A stretch of DNA of 64,000 nt from Psychroflexus aestuariivivens (GTDB taxonomy: Bacteria; Bacteroidota; Bacteroidia; Flavobacteriales; Flavobacteriaceae). Numbering within the stretch: the first letter of the stretch is position 1; each line of letters begins with the position of its first letter. Of the stretch, positions 63,971-64,000 are shown one piece after another. The DNA lies in the NCBI RefSeq assembly GCF_004010055.1, contig NZ_RQVT01000015.1, positions 30,176 through 94,175 on the forward strand. The letters run 5' to 3'. The translations under genes and the position numbers were made by a program. Below the pieces are notes generated by a model, which was given only the letters and a program-made list of their open reading frames with translations, had not been told where the DNA came from and did no database searches.

Positions 63971-64000
63971 GTTTTATACACATCACAGATTTTACCATAT

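Overview
The window is a chromosomal segment of a low-GC member of the Bacteroidota, most likely a marine-type Flavobacteriia. Four things point there. Promoters fit TTG-N19-TAnnTTTG and Shine-Dalgarno sequences are mostly missing. Many genes belong to families typical of this phylum: DUF2480, DUF3078, DUF2723, Porin_10, the 2TM domain, DUF4919, M56/TonB fusions and Omp85-like barrels. The SUF operon has the Bacteroidota layout. rimP-nusA-infB is followed by envelope genes. I see no phage, insertion sequence, CRISPR array or rRNA operon; the content is mostly core and envelope genes.

Layout. 0-6.2 kb: a subtilase lipoprotein with a metallo-hydrolase, an NhaP-type antiporter, dprA and a small lipoprotein. 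6.4-13.9 kb: a long SUF operon (sufA-B-lipoprotein-C-D-S-META lipoprotein-E-DUF59-DUF2480) behind a good Bacteroidota promoter. 14-16.3 kb: two envelope beta-barrel genes facing each other across an unusually structured, GC-richer non-coding element. 16.4-18.1 kb: fructosamine-kinase-like gene, folA and a 2TM protein. 18.2-21.4 kb: egtB, egtD and a class V PLP enzyme, a likely ergothioneine locus. 21.5-29.4 kb: thyA, DUF1697, Porin_10, rnhB, a large propeller-like lipoprotein and lipB. 29.6-38.3 kb: lysS, a polysaccharide deacetylase, a DUF2723 membrane protein, der and era. 38.4-44.5 kb: a stress-signalling island with a PAS histidine kinase, a response regulator fused to a CRP-like module, and two universal stress proteins. 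44.6-49.3 kb: rimP-nusA-infB behind a terminator-like leader hairpin. 49.3-52.8 kb: a possible small RNA, then blaI, an M56 peptidase/TonB gene and a TPR gene under two tandem palindromic operators. 52.9-64 kb: tRNA-Gln, a DUF481 barrel, a 1500-residue tandem UvrA-like ABC ATPase, a hemerythrin protein, DUF4919, a frameshifted TonB-domain gene, a polyprenyl synthase, and a tRNA-Ser/tRNA-Pro pair.

How the parts fit together. The SUF operon makes Fe-S clusters, which LipA would need once LipB (encoded here) has supplied octanoyl groups. folA and thyA close the dihydrofolate cycle. The kinase and regulator probably drive the downstream universal stress gene through a TGAC-N4-GTCA site centred near -41. 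BlaI and the M56 protein form a protease-relieved repression circuit. The least familiar items are the fused UvrA-like protein, which has four ATPase modules and no visible UvrB-binding domain, and the pseudoknot-capable element at about 14.94-15.11 kb.

Start sites were moved downstream of the longest ORF where family alignment or a better start codon argued for it; each case is noted in its entry. All family assignments come from reading the sequences, not from database searches.
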